Source of the DNA: Symbiobacteriaceae bacterium
GTDB taxonomy: Bacteria > Bacillota_E > Symbiobacteriia > Symbiobacteriales > Symbiobacteriaceae
DNA length: 16,904 nt
Assembly (NCBI GenBank): GCA_027356675.1
Contig: DAHVXO010000021.1
Coordinates: forward strand, 1-16,904
Direction: 5' to 3'
In this document: one piece after another, positions 7,854 through 14,910 of the stretch
Layout of the letters: the number at the start of each line of letters is the position of its first letter
How positions within the stretch are numbered: the first letter of the stretch is position 1
Position numbers and translations under genes: made by a program
Notes under the pieces: model-generated
What the model saw: only the letters and a program-made list of their open reading frames with translations
The model's database searches: none
Told to the model about the DNA's origin: nothing

Positions 7854-7862
7854 GGTCACTGT

Positions 7863-8540
7863 TCATGTAGGGGAGCCTGAGGTGCGATTAGTCGGCAGAG
7901 GGGGGTCAGCGGCATCCGTCTTGGTCTGCGGAGCCTTCTCCTTGTCTTCAGCCGCCTTCTTCTGTTCCGTCTTGTGCTGCTTCCTCGACTTCTTCTCTGG
8001 CAACCGCGCTTTCTCAATTACCTGCGTCAGGTCGATCACCATTGCCGGACCTACGGGGCTCTCGTCCCCAGCATACTCAACCGCGAAGCGCATCTTGTAA
8101 CCGGGCTCTGCAAGCAAGTTGTGGGGCTGCAGCACGCTCCGGACATTCACCCTGGCTGCACCCTTTGAGCGTCCCACTTTGAGTCCACGCTTGTCCTCGT
8201 TGGCCGCCGGGTACACAAAGAGCAGCCTGTCGGGAAGAACCAGTGCTGTGCGCACCTTGTCCGGCCGGACCCGCAAACCACCCCGTAGCTCATTGACCCG
8301 CCCCATTCGGTTGTCAGCAAGGGCTGAAAACTGCAGGATTGCCGGGTCTTGCAGCCAGCATTCCGAGGGGTATTGGTTCCTGTTGACCAATTCGACATCT
8401 TCGCCATCAAAGTAAATGTGCTTGCCGTCTTGACCGCCGTTTGCGTCCCCCGTGCCCTTAGGCTGTGAGGATGCCGCTACCGCCCGGATCGCTGAGTCCT
8501 TGTCGTCTCCCTGTACCTTGCTTGAGGCCTTCTTGAGCAT
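7863..8540 (-). CDS. Hypothetical charged protein carried by the element
   Basis: I do not recognise this 225-residue protein. ATG 8540 is well supported: GGAG and AGGTGA precede it closely, and a good promoter lies at 8591-8619. There is no signal peptide or membrane segment. Residues 1-40 are polar and probably disordered (GTGDANGGQDG). Residues 43-175 look folded, with beta-rich stretches such as RTALVLPDRLLFVYP and MRFAVEYAGDESPVG. The last 50 residues are a Lys/Glu-rich low-complexity tail (EKKSRKQHKTEQKKAAEDKE) that could bind nucleic acid. Base composition looks less GC-rich than neighbouring genes, a hint of separate origin. It has its own promoter, is convergent with the recombinase and is separated from the nitrate operon by the repeat block. 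Function unknown. Confidence 0.75.
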   Translation of the reverse strand: MLKKASSKVQGDDKDSAIRAVAASSQPKGTGDANGGQDGKHIYFDGEDVELVNRNQYPSECWLQDPAILQFSALADNRMGRVNELRGGLRVRPDKVRTALVLPDRLLFVYPAANEDKRGLKVGRSKGAARVNVRSVLQPHNLLAEPGYKMRFAVEYAGDESPVGPAMVIDLTQVIEKARLPEKKSRKQHKTEQKKAAEDKEKAPQTKTDAADPPLPTNRTSGSPT

Positions 8541-8566
8541 TCACCTTTCTCCTTTCAACTCGATGT

Positions 8567-8578
8567 GGACGATCGTCC
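8567..8578. promoter_or_regulatory. 12-bp perfect palindrome just downstream of the 8540 gene promoter (candidate operator)
   Basis: GGACGATCGTCC is a perfect palindrome. It falls about 6-17 bases after the predicted transcription start near 8584, and about 27 bases before the ATG at 8540. That is a typical position for a dimeric repressor, but no regulator is identified. Confidence 0.45.
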
Positions 8579-8590
8579 CTCCTAAGGGAA

Positions 8591-8619
8591 ATATTACCAT
8601 ACCTATTTACTGGTTGCAA
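8591..8619 (-). promoter_or_regulatory. Vegetative-type promoter of the hypothetical gene ending at 7863
   Basis: On the minus strand, TTGCAA (8619-8614) is followed after exactly 17 bases by TAATAT (8596-8591). TGG directly before the -10 hexamer gives an extended -10 element. Each hexamer matches the sigma-A consensus at 4 of 6 positions. The surrounding AT-rich stretch stands out in this GC-rich window. Confidence 0.65.
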
Positions 8620-8646
8620 CTCCTGTTTTTAGAGATTTGAGCTCGG

Positions 8647-8905
8647 CCGATGCGCGGCGCGCCTCCGCGGACAGGCGGCCTGCCCGCGGCATAAACGCGG
8701 TGCAAAGGCGTCCGGGCGCGGCGCGTCTCCGCGGACAGGCGCCCTGCTCGCGGCGTAAACGCGGTACGAAGGCGGCAGGAGCGCGGTGCGCCTCCGCGGA
8801 AGGGCGCCCCACCCGCAACGTACATGCCGTGCGAAGGCGGCCGATGCGCGATGCGCCTCCGCGAAAGGGCGCCCTGCCCGCGGCGGTCATGCGCCACGAA
8901 GGCGG
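8647..8905. repeat. Four imperfect tandem repeats of 64-65 bp, very GC-rich
   Basis: The motif CTCCGCGG (CTCCGCGA in the last copy) starts at 8663, 8727, 8792 and 8857, giving periods of 64, 65 and 65 bp. Each unit also carries GGGCGCC- or CAGGCGGC-type blocks, CCCGCGGC-like blocks and ends in CGAAGGCGG or similar. The period is not a multiple of three, so reading frames through the block are not maintained by the repeat, and I regard it as non-coding. It occupies the gap between the unknown gene and the nitrate operon, 8641-8990, where no other gene is visible. Confidence 0.75.
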
Positions 8906-8935
8906 TCGGTGTCTAATGCACGGGCGGCCATGGCG

Positions 8936-8974
8936 CGAGGGAAGCTCGTCCTCCTTCGCGGGCGAGCTTCCTCG
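8936..8974 (-). terminator. Hairpin after the nitrate operon, probable transcription end
   Basis: CGAGGGAAGCTCG (8936-8948) pairs with CGAGCTTCCTCG (8963-8974) with one bulged base, around a 14-base loop. It lies 17-55 bases after the stop of the last nitrate-operon gene. No T-run follows on the minus strand, so it may instead protect the RNA 3' end. Confidence 0.5.
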
Positions 8975-8990
8975 CTGCCGAACTCGCCCC

Positions 8991-9224
8991 CTACTGAGGC
9001 GTCCGGTCAATCTTGAACACATAGCGGACCAGGTACACATTCAGCGCCAGACACGCCAGCGAGGCCAGGAAGGCCGGCAGGGCAATGCCGTGGTTGCCCC
9101 CCAGGTACGCATCCAAACTCGCAGTAAGCAGCCAGATCTGCAGGATCAAGACCAGCAGGATACATGCCAGGATCAGGTCGATCACCGTCGTCTGCTGACG
9201 GCGCCAGCCACCGTGGGTGTTCAT
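8991..9224 (-). CDS. Small two-helix membrane protein, last gene of the nitrate operon
   Basis: A 77-residue protein with two clear transmembrane helices (about residues 14-36 and 46-68) joined by a short loop DAYLGGNHG; the ends are basic (GGWRRQQ, KIDRTPQ). The ATG overlaps the Rieske stop by 4 bases (ATGA), so it is coupled to and probably made with that subunit. It carries no heme or cysteine ligands beyond a single His and isolated Cys residues. A membrane-anchoring or assembly subunit for the reductase complex is a reasonable guess; no named family is claimed. Confidence 0.75.
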   Translation of the reverse strand: MNTHGGWRRQQTTVIDLILACILLVLILQIWLLTASLDAYLGGNHGIALPAFLASLACLALNVYLVRYVFKIDRTPQ

Positions 9225-9751
9225 CCCAGGGTCACCCCCTTGGCGTAGATCAAGTCGCCGGCAATCTCAAGCTCGATCCGGGGCAGCGGACGGGGCGGCG
9301 GACCGGCCTTGGGCTCCCCCGTGACCGGGTCAAAGAACCCATAATGGCACGGGCAGACAATCTCCTTGCGCGCCTTGTCATAGTGCACGGCGCACGACAG
9401 GTGCGTGCACTTCTGGGTGTAGGCCACCCACTGCTGCTCACCCAGCCGGATCAGGATACACGGGTCTACGGCGGTGGGGTAGCGGAAGAGCTTGACCCCA
9501 CCCACCGAAACTTCGGCAACAGTCGCGACTGCCTCGCGCGCCGCCACGGGTGACCGCTCAAAGAGGCTCTTGCCCCAGAGCCAGGCGTTGCCCACGGTCA
9601 GCCCCATCGACCCTAACACCAGGAACTTCGTGAACTCTCGCCGCGCCACGTAATGATCCTCGGACCAACGAACCGGAAAGTCCTTGCGCCACTGCGGCTC
9701 CGATTCCGGCCCGGCAGCCCCGGTCTGCGTGCGGTCCTGCTCAGTCGTCAT
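9221..9751 (-). CDS. Rieske [2Fe-2S] protein with Tat-type membrane anchor, nitrate reductase electron-transfer subunit
   Basis: A 176-residue Rieske protein. A twin-arginine motif RREFTKF (residues 38-44) precedes a hydrophobic segment (about 44-60), the usual export and anchor signal of Rieske proteins, which are translocated folded. The cluster ligands are in CTHLSC (Cys115, His117) and CPCHYGFF (Cys133, His136), with Cys120 and Cys135 able to form the stabilising disulfide. The second loop has CPCHYG where many relatives have CPCHGS. The start ATG lies 11 bases inside the upstream ferredoxin gene and its end overlaps the next gene by 4. Haloarchaeal nar operons also encode a Rieske protein beside a membrane cytochrome, so a role between quinol and the reductase is plausible, with the cluster outside the membrane. 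Confidence 0.9.
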   Translation of the reverse strand: MTTEQDRTQTGAAGPESEPQWRKDFPVRWSEDHYVARREFTKFLVLGSMGLTVGNAWLWGKSLFERSPVAAREAVATVAEVSVGGVKLFRYPTAVDPCILIRLGEQQWVAYTQKCTHLSCAVHYDKARKEIVCPCHYGFFDPVTGEPKAGPPPRPLPRIELEIAGDLIYAKGVTLG

Positions 9752-10352
9752 CGTCTAGCACCCCCAGCATCATGGCTGCGTCAGCCCGTTCGGCCACCAG
9801 GTCGGCCACGTCTACATCCAGCCGTTCGGCCCCCGCTGGTAAAATGATGTGGACCCGGGTCTTGACCACCTGTCCCCCGAACTTGAACTCATTTGCAGGC
9901 GACCCCTGCCGGCCCGCGAGGACCTTATCTTGCGGCCCAAAGCTAAGCGCACCGGAAGGGCAGACCGTGGCACACATGGGCCGCTTGCCCACCGACGTAC
10001 GGTCGTAGCACATATCGCACTTCATCATCTGGTCCAGTTCGCCCATGTACTTGGGCACGCCGAACGGGCAGGAGAGCACGCAGTTGGAGCAGCCGATGCA
10101 CCGGGGCTTCAGCGCGCTCTGCACGATGCCGTCCGGGGTCATCTTGATCGCGTCCGCAGGGCAGACCTGGGCACAGATTGGATCCTCGCAGTGCATGCAG
10201 ATCTGGGGCGCCGTCTCCGTGGTCCAGGCCCGGTTGATGAACTCCAGATGAATCATCGAGGTTCCCCGGTGCGTGTCGCACTCGGCACAGGCCTGTACGC
10301 AGGACTGGCAGCCAATGCAGCGGCTGGGGTCCAGGAAGAACTCCATCTCCAC
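9741..10352 (-). CDS. Four-cluster [4Fe-4S] ferredoxin subunit (NrfC/DmsB/HycB type)
   Basis: The electron-transfer subunit that passes electrons to the molybdenum subunit. Its 203 residues hold 16 cysteines in four groups: [11 protein letters not shown] (12-22), CMHC....C...CP (52-64), [12 protein letters not shown] (85-95) and CDMC (112-115) with Cys127 and Cys131. This is the pattern for four [4Fe-4S] clusters. There is no signal peptide. The GTG start at 10352 shares one base with the upstream TAG; an internal ATG at 10346 is an alternative. AAGGGTGA lies just upstream. The 3' end overlaps the Rieske gene by 11 bases. The C-terminal 60 residues lack cysteines and end in an acidic DDDD-type tail. 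Confidence 0.9.
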   Translation of the reverse strand: MEMEFFLDPSRCIGCQSCVQACAECDTHRGTSMIHLEFINRAWTTETAPQICMHCEDPICAQVCPADAIKMTPDGIVQSALKPRCIGCSNCVLSCPFGVPKYMGELDQMMKCDMCYDRTSVGKRPMCATVCPSGALSFGPQDKVLAGRQGSPANEFKFGGQVVKTRVHIILPAGAERLDVDVADLVAERADAAMMLGVLDDDD

Positions 10353-12529
10353 TACTGACTCACCCTTTCCACGCGCACGGCGCTGATTTTAAATTCGGGA
10401 ATGCGCGAGACGGGATCGAGTGCGCGGTTGGTCAGCAGGTTGGCGCTCAGGCGCCCAGGCCAGTGGTAAGGGATGAAGACGGTATCCGGCCGGATGGTCC
10501 GGACCACCATCGCCTTCAATGCCAACTGGCCCCGGCGGGAGGTGACCCGCACAAGGTCGCCATCCTTGACCCCGAGCCGTTCCGCCAGCCGGGGATGCAT
10601 CTCCACCTTGGGTTCGGGGTACTGGTTCACCAACGCTGCGATGCGCCGTGTCTGGGTGCCGCTCAGATACTGGGAGATCACCCTCCCGGTCGTCAGGAAT
10701 AGTGGATACTCCAGATCCGGTACCTCCGCCGGCGGTCGGTACTCAATGGCATGGAACTTCGCCCGTCCATCAGGGTGAGAGAACTTCAGGTCCGCGAAGA
10801 GGCGGGGCGTACCCGGATGGTCTTCGGTCGGGCAGGGCCAGCAGACGCCCATCTCCTTATCGATGCGCTCATAAGTGATGCCGCCATAATCAGCCGTTCC
10901 GCCGTGCGAAGCCACCCGCAGTTCGTTGAAGATCTGCTCTGAGCCGGTGTAGTTGAAATACTCACCCCGCCCCAGGCGGCGTGCCAGTTCGAGGATAATC
11001 GCCGTGTCCGTGCGGGCCTCCCCAGGCGGCGTCACGGCTGCCCGGAGATGAATGACCCTTCCCTCAACGTTCGTGGCGGTGCCTTCCTCCTCCTCGTGCA
11101 GCGAACCCGGCAGAATCACGTCCGCGTACTGCGCAGTCTCGGACATGAAGAAGTCGATCGCGACAAAGAAATCCAGCTTCTCGATAGCACGCTTGGTGAA
11201 CGTCGCATCCGGCAGCGAAACCACCGGGTTGAAGCAAATCGAGATCAGGCCCCGCACCTCGCTGCGTTCCATGGCCTCTACCATCTCTTCGGCGCTCAAA
11301 CCCTTGTGCGGAATCTCCGCTTCGGGCACGCCCCAGACCGAGGCAATGAACGCCCGATGCTCGGGGTTCTCGATATCCCGGTTCCCTGGTAGCTGATCAC
11401 ACTTGTGGCCGTGCTCCCGGCCACCCTGGCCATTGCCCTGTCCGGTGATGGTGCCATACCCGGCCCCGCGCCTCCCGATGCGTCCCGTCGCCAATATGAG
11501 GTTGATGCAGCTTAGCACGTTCTCGACACCCTTGCTCTGGTGCTCGAGCCCGCGAGCGTGCAGCAGCATGCTCAGGCCGCCCTCGGCCTTTCCCCAAAGT
11601 TTCGCCGCCTGCTCAATCAGTTCAGGCTTGACCCCGCAGATGGCGCCAACATACTCCGGCGTATACTTGCGCACCGTCTCCCGTAGCTCCGCCCATCCAT
11701 TTGTGTGCCCTTCGATGAACGCCTCATCCAGATAACCGCGCTCCACGCACACATGGAGGATGCCGTCCATAAGGGCGCTGTCGCTCCCGGGCTTGAGCGG
11801 AATGTAGAGATCGGCGTTGCGGGCGATTGGCGTGTACCGCGGATCGATAACGATCAGCTTGCCGCCGGCCTCCTTCATCCGCCAGATGTACTCGACCGTG
11901 ATGGGGGCGCACTCGGCCGTATTGGTACCGATGAGAATTAGGCACTTGGTATGAGCGATATCCTCCCAGGGATTGGCCGCACGGTCGATGCCGAAGGCCT
12001 TCTTGTTGCCGGCGCCGGCGCTGACCATGCAGAGGCGTCCGTTATAGTCCAGGTTCTTGGTGCGCAAGGCCAGGCGGGCAAACTTGCCGATCAGGTAGCT
12101 CTTCTCGTTGCTCAGTGAGACCCCGGAGAGCATGCCAAAGGCATCCGGCCCATGCTCCGTCTGGATCTGCCGGATGCGCTGCACAATCAGCTCCATCGCC
12201 TCGTCCCACGTGGCGCGCCGAAAGCCGCTGTCTGTGCGGATCAGCGGGTAGAGCAAGCGATCGGGATGGTTGTCTTGCATATAGCGCTTTACGCCCTTTG
12301 GGCAGAGCCGCCCCTGGTTGAACGGGAACTCCTCCCAGGGCTCGAACCCGATTACCCGGTTTTCCTTGACCTTCAGCTGGATCCCGCACTGCATGCTGCA
12401 GAAGCAGCAGTGGGTTTTGACCAGGGTATCCGGCTCCACGTCACCACGCCAACCCAGAACCGGGGTGGCGTTCAGGTGCGGACCAAACTGCTCGATGAAC
12501 TGCTCCTCAGAGAGCGGTAATTTTGCCAT
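10352..12529 (-). CDS. Molybdopterin oxidoreductase, NasC/NarB-type nitrate reductase catalytic subunit
   Basis: Predicted to reduce nitrate to nitrite at a Mo-bis-MGD centre. The 725-residue protein has an N-terminal [4Fe-4S] motif Cys41-x2-Cys44-x3-Cys48...Cys76 followed by Lys78 (CPKG). The likely Mo ligand is Cys167 in [12 protein letters not shown], the NapA/NasA pattern and unlike the Asp of NarG. The stretch [21 protein letters not shown] (about 365) resembles assimilatory-type nitrate reductases of Gram-positives. The dinucleotide-binding C-terminal domain (about 610-725) starts [20 protein letters not shown]. No Tat signal is present, so the subunit is probably cytoplasmic. AGGAGGG lies upstream of ATG 12529. 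Related formate dehydrogenases have similar folds; Cys instead of Sec/Cys-His context and the narK neighbour favour nitrate. Confidence 0.85.
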   Translation of the reverse strand: MAKLPLSEEQFIEQFGPHLNATPVLGWRGDVEPDTLVKTHCCFCSMQCGIQLKVKENRVIGFEPWEEFPFNQGRLCPKGVKRYMQDNHPDRLLYPLIRTDSGFRRATWDEAMELIVQRIRQIQTEHGPDAFGMLSGVSLSNEKSYLIGKFARLALRTKNLDYNGRLCMVSAGAGNKKAFGIDRAANPWEDIAHTKCLILIGTNTAECAPITVEYIWRMKEAGGKLIVIDPRYTPIARNADLYIPLKPGSDSALMDGILHVCVERGYLDEAFIEGHTNGWAELRETVRKYTPEYVGAICGVKPELIEQAAKLWGKAEGGLSMLLHARGLEHQSKGVENVLSCINLILATGRIGRRGAGYGTITGQGNGQGGREHGHKCDQLPGNRDIENPEHRAFIASVWGVPEAEIPHKGLSAEEMVEAMERSEVRGLISICFNPVVSLPDATFTKRAIEKLDFFVAIDFFMSETAQYADVILPGSLHEEEEGTATNVEGRVIHLRAAVTPPGEARTDTAIILELARRLGRGEYFNYTGSEQIFNELRVASHGGTADYGGITYERIDKEMGVCWPCPTEDHPGTPRLFADLKFSHPDGRAKFHAIEYRPPAEVPDLEYPLFLTTGRVISQYLSGTQTRRIAALVNQYPEPKVEMHPRLAERLGVKDGDLVRVTSRRGQLALKAMVVRTIRPDTVFIPYHWPGRLSANLLTNRALDPVSRIPEFKISAVRVERVSQ

Positions 12530-12554
12530 GTCCGTGTCCCTCCTGGTGATCTCT

Positions 12555-13580
12555 TCAGCGTCCCTGGAGCCTTAGCTGGCTCAGGGCGATGCTCTTGCGG
12601 CGGCAGGCAGGGCAGATATCCTGGTAGTGCCCATCATCGGCCAGGCGGTAATCCACTCCGAGCGCCGCCTGCACCTGCTTTAGATCCGCGACATGCATGG
12701 CTGAGGCGTACTCATCGCCGCACCGGGCGCAACGGGCCTGCTCACCGGCCTTGCCATCCCGCTTGTACAATGCGACACCCATCTGCGCAGGGCGCTGGAA
12801 CAGGTGAAAGAACTTGCCGAAGGGCAGGTAGAGCAGGAATATAATCACCGACACCGCATGGGAGATCGCAATAAAACTGAACGAGTAACCCTTTAGGTAG
12901 GCGGCGCTCACGGTCAACATGAGTCCCGTCATGGCGATGGCAAAGAGCAGAATCAGAGGCACGCCGTCATTCGCCAGCTGCTGTACCGACATGGCGCCCT
13001 TGTCCTTCAGACGGCGTGCGAAAGCAAACCCAACCCCGACGATCACAACCACCGCACTGATATCGAGGGCATGGAAAAAGAGCCAGGCGACAATCCCATC
13101 CACGGCGAAGCGGAAGGTGGGAAAGCCAAAGACGAAGGCCCGATAGAACATCTGGTCCCCCGCACTCTCAAAGTGGATCCACCCGAAGACCAGCGGGAAA
13201 GTCACAGCAAATGCCAAGTTAACGCCCCAGAAAATCAGGCTGTGCATCATCCAGCGCAGGTGACTGCGCTTGTCGATGAAGCCCTGCCGCACGAAGTGAT
13301 TGAAGAAATCCCCGGCCAGGAAGCGGATATTGCGCAGGCGGTGTCCCTTCTGCCAGAACAGCTCACGGCCTCGCCGCCAGTACAGGCTTGTCGGGGGCCG
13401 CTGGAGCCAGATGGCGTACCGGTACGTAATGCCGAAGAGCGCGAAGATGCTGGCGAAGGTGTAGGCCACCAGCGCCGCGTCGAAGTTCTGCAGGTTGCGC
13501 GAACCGATGATGACCAGGATCGAGAGACCACCAGCGACCATAACCCCTGCCCAAATCGCCCGTTTGACCTCGGACTTCAC
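12555..13580 (-). CDS. NarI/HdrE-like membrane cytochrome b-type subunit with C-terminal CxxC pair
   Basis: A 341-residue membrane protein with about six hydrophobic segments (8-28, 35-55, 108-132, 158-183, 207-230, 235-255). Several membrane-proximal histidines (His107, His113, His170, His241, His259) could bind b-type hemes, and GKFFHLFQRP resembles the heme-proximal segment of NarI/TmcC-like quinol oxidoreductase subunits. After the last helix a cytoplasmic tail carries CARC (284-287) and CPAC (323-326), which could hold zinc or an iron centre. It probably takes electrons from menaquinol for the reductase. Its start overlaps the narK stop by 4 bases (ATGA); 25 bases separate it from the molybdenum subunit. 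The assignment to a heme protein is by family resemblance only. Confidence 0.75.
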   Translation of the reverse strand: MKSEVKRAIWAGVMVAGGLSILVIIGSRNLQNFDAALVAYTFASIFALFGITYRYAIWLQRPPTSLYWRRGRELFWQKGHRLRNIRFLAGDFFNHFVRQGFIDKRSHLRWMMHSLIFWGVNLAFAVTFPLVFGWIHFESAGDQMFYRAFVFGFPTFRFAVDGIVAWLFFHALDISAVVVIVGVGFAFARRLKDKGAMSVQQLANDGVPLILLFAIAMTGLMLTVSAAYLKGYSFSFIAISHAVSVIIFLLYLPFGKFFHLFQRPAQMGVALYKRDGKAGEQARCARCGDEYASAMHVADLKQVQAALGVDYRLADDGHYQDICPACRRKSIALSQLRLQGR

Positions 13581-14773
13581 TGGGTAGCCCCCTTTCCGGC
13601 TCCTGTGGGGGCACGACCGATGCTACCCATGACATGGATCAGGAGGCAGAGTGCGGCGAAGGTCGCCAGGAAGCCAAATCCCAGGGCATAGCTGCCGGTC
13701 GACTGCTTGACGGCGCCCATCACCAGGGGTGGAAAGAAGCCACCCAGGCCCCCGGCGGCACCGACCACGCCGGTCACCGTGCCAGTCTCTTTCGGATAGA
13801 CCTCGGCCACCAGCTTAAAGACGGCTCCGTTGCCAATTCCAAAGCAGACGGCCAGGGCGAGGAAGGCCGCCGTCAGGACCGTCATGTCCGGATCAGTGGC
13901 AAGCACCCCGGCAAGTGCCGGAATGATGACGAAGATCGTTGTCAGCACTCGGCGTCCGCCGAAGCGGTCGGCCAACCAACCACCCAGAGGCCGTGCCAGG
14001 GTCGCCACCAGCACGAAGCCGGCCGTCCGGTTCCCCGCATCGATACGGTCCAGGGCGAAGCGGTCCACCAGGAATTTGGGTAGGTACGCACCCAGGGCCA
14101 CGAAGCCGCCGAAACTCAGGAAGTAGTAGAGGCTCAGCAGCCAGGCGCCCCAGCCCTTGCCAAGCACGCTGAGGCGATCCGCGATCGACCGCTGCGGACC
14201 GGCGGGCCGGGGGGCATCCCGCCCCGTCAGCCAGTAAATCAGCGCCATGATGGCCGCAACGGCACCCAACACTTGGAATGGCCGGATCCAACCGCCACCC
14301 GCCGACAAGGCTGGGGCCAGCCGTGCCGAGACCGCCGTGCCAATGTTCCCCATCCCAAAGATGCCCAGGACAAGTCCCTGTTCTTTGGGGCTAAACCAAC
14401 GGGAGACCGTGGGCACCCCGATGGCGAAAGAGGAACCCGCCGTACCCAGAAGCAGTCCCATGAGGACCAGGATCGCAAAACTGGACGCAAACATGAACGA
14501 GAAAGCGGTCGCAGCTGAGAACAGTAGGAGCAGAGTGAACATCAGCCTGCCGCCGTACCGGTCCGTCAGGAGCCCCATGGGAATCCGCAGGACGGAGCCA
14601 AGCAGCACCGGCACGGCAATCAGCGTGCTGACGGCGACGTCCGAGAGGTGGAACTCCTTCTGTAGGGATGGGGCAAGCGGCGAAATCAGAGACCAGACTG
14701 CGAAGGCGACTGCGAAGGCGACGGTGGCGAGGATAAGGTTGTAGTTGGCCGGTCCTCTCTGTTCCCGAGTCAT
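13577..14773 (-). CDS. narK: Nitrate/nitrite transporter of the major facilitator family (NarK)
   Basis: First gene of the operon; imports nitrate and/or exports nitrite. It is 398 residues long with 12 predicted helices. The MFS loop motifs are GLLTDRYGGR (about 68-77) and GGWLADRFGGRR (about 260-271), and the nitrate signature is visible in SSFAIGVPTVSRWF and GIFGMGNIGTA (about 140-150). The glycine-rich GAAGGLGGFFPP is the second signature. ATG 14773 has GGGGAGG 5 bases upstream. Its 5' leader carries a hairpin (14796-14816) and the promoter region an Fnr-type box. The gene is coupled to the next by an ATGA overlap. Confidence 0.92.
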   Translation of the reverse strand: MTREQRGPANYNLILATVAFAVAFAVWSLISPLAPSLQKEFHLSDVAVSTLIAVPVLLGSVLRIPMGLLTDRYGGRLMFTLLLLFSAATAFSFMFASSFAILVLMGLLLGTAGSSFAIGVPTVSRWFSPKEQGLVLGIFGMGNIGTAVSARLAPALSAGGGWIRPFQVLGAVAAIMALIYWLTGRDAPRPAGPQRSIADRLSVLGKGWGAWLLSLYYFLSFGGFVALGAYLPKFLVDRFALDRIDAGNRTAGFVLVATLARPLGGWLADRFGGRRVLTTIFVIIPALAGVLATDPDMTVLTAAFLALAVCFGIGNGAVFKLVAEVYPKETGTVTGVVGAAGGLGGFFPPLVMGAVKQSTGSYALGFGFLATFAALCLLIHVMGSIGRAPTGAGKGATQ

Positions 14774-14795
14774 ATTGACCTCCCCTTCAGTGGGT

Positions 14796-14816
14796 GCCCG
14801 GGGGCGACACCCGGAC
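14796..14816 (-). promoter_or_regulatory. Hairpin at the extreme 5' end of the predicted nitrate-operon mRNA
   Basis: On the minus strand GTCCGGG (14816-14810) pairs with CCCGGGC (14802-14796), including one G-U pair, around a 7-base loop. It begins one base after the predicted transcription start near 14817 and ends about 15 bases before the ribosome binding site. It could stabilise the transcript; no ligand-binding motif is seen. Confidence 0.45.
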
Positions 14817-14823
14817 TTATTCC

Positions 14824-14829
14824 ATTATC
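14824..14829 (-). promoter_or_regulatory. -10 element of the nitrate operon
   Basis: GATAAT on the minus strand matches TATAAT at five of six bases. It predicts a start near 14817, which places the Fnr-type box centre at -41.5. No clear -35 hexamer is needed at a class II activator site. Confidence 0.65.
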
Positions 14830-14850
14830 CAATCTGGTGGCGTAGTGGAA

Positions 14851-14866
14851 TGTGACTGTGATCACA
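14851..14866. promoter_or_regulatory. Fnr/Crp-family operator upstream of the nitrate operon
   Basis: TGTGACTGTGATCACA is a perfect TGTGA-N6-TCACA site, the consensus for Fnr of B. subtilis (and for Crp of E. coli). Centred at 14858.5, it lies 41.5 bp before the predicted start, the classic activating distance. Oxygen-controlled induction of nitrate respiration fits the downstream genes. The regulator itself is not in the window. Confidence 0.8.
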
Positions 14867-14910
14867 AGGCCAACGGCATCTTTGTGCAACGCATCTCCGC
14901 AGCCGGGTCG

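Noticed and set aside
8647..8905. CRISPR array
   Set aside because: Repeats are contiguous, imperfect and 64-65 bp long, with no unique spacers and no cas genes.
8603..9248. Long reading frames on both strands through the GC-rich repeat block
   Set aside because: They are Arg/Ala/Pro-rich products of high GC, lack ribosome binding sites, and the 64-65-bp period shifts frame at each repeat.
10352..12529. Formate dehydrogenase instead of nitrate reductase
   Set aside because: No fdhD or NAD-module genes; narK leads the operon and the glycine-rich [13 protein letters not shown] region fits nitrate reductases better. Not fully excluded.
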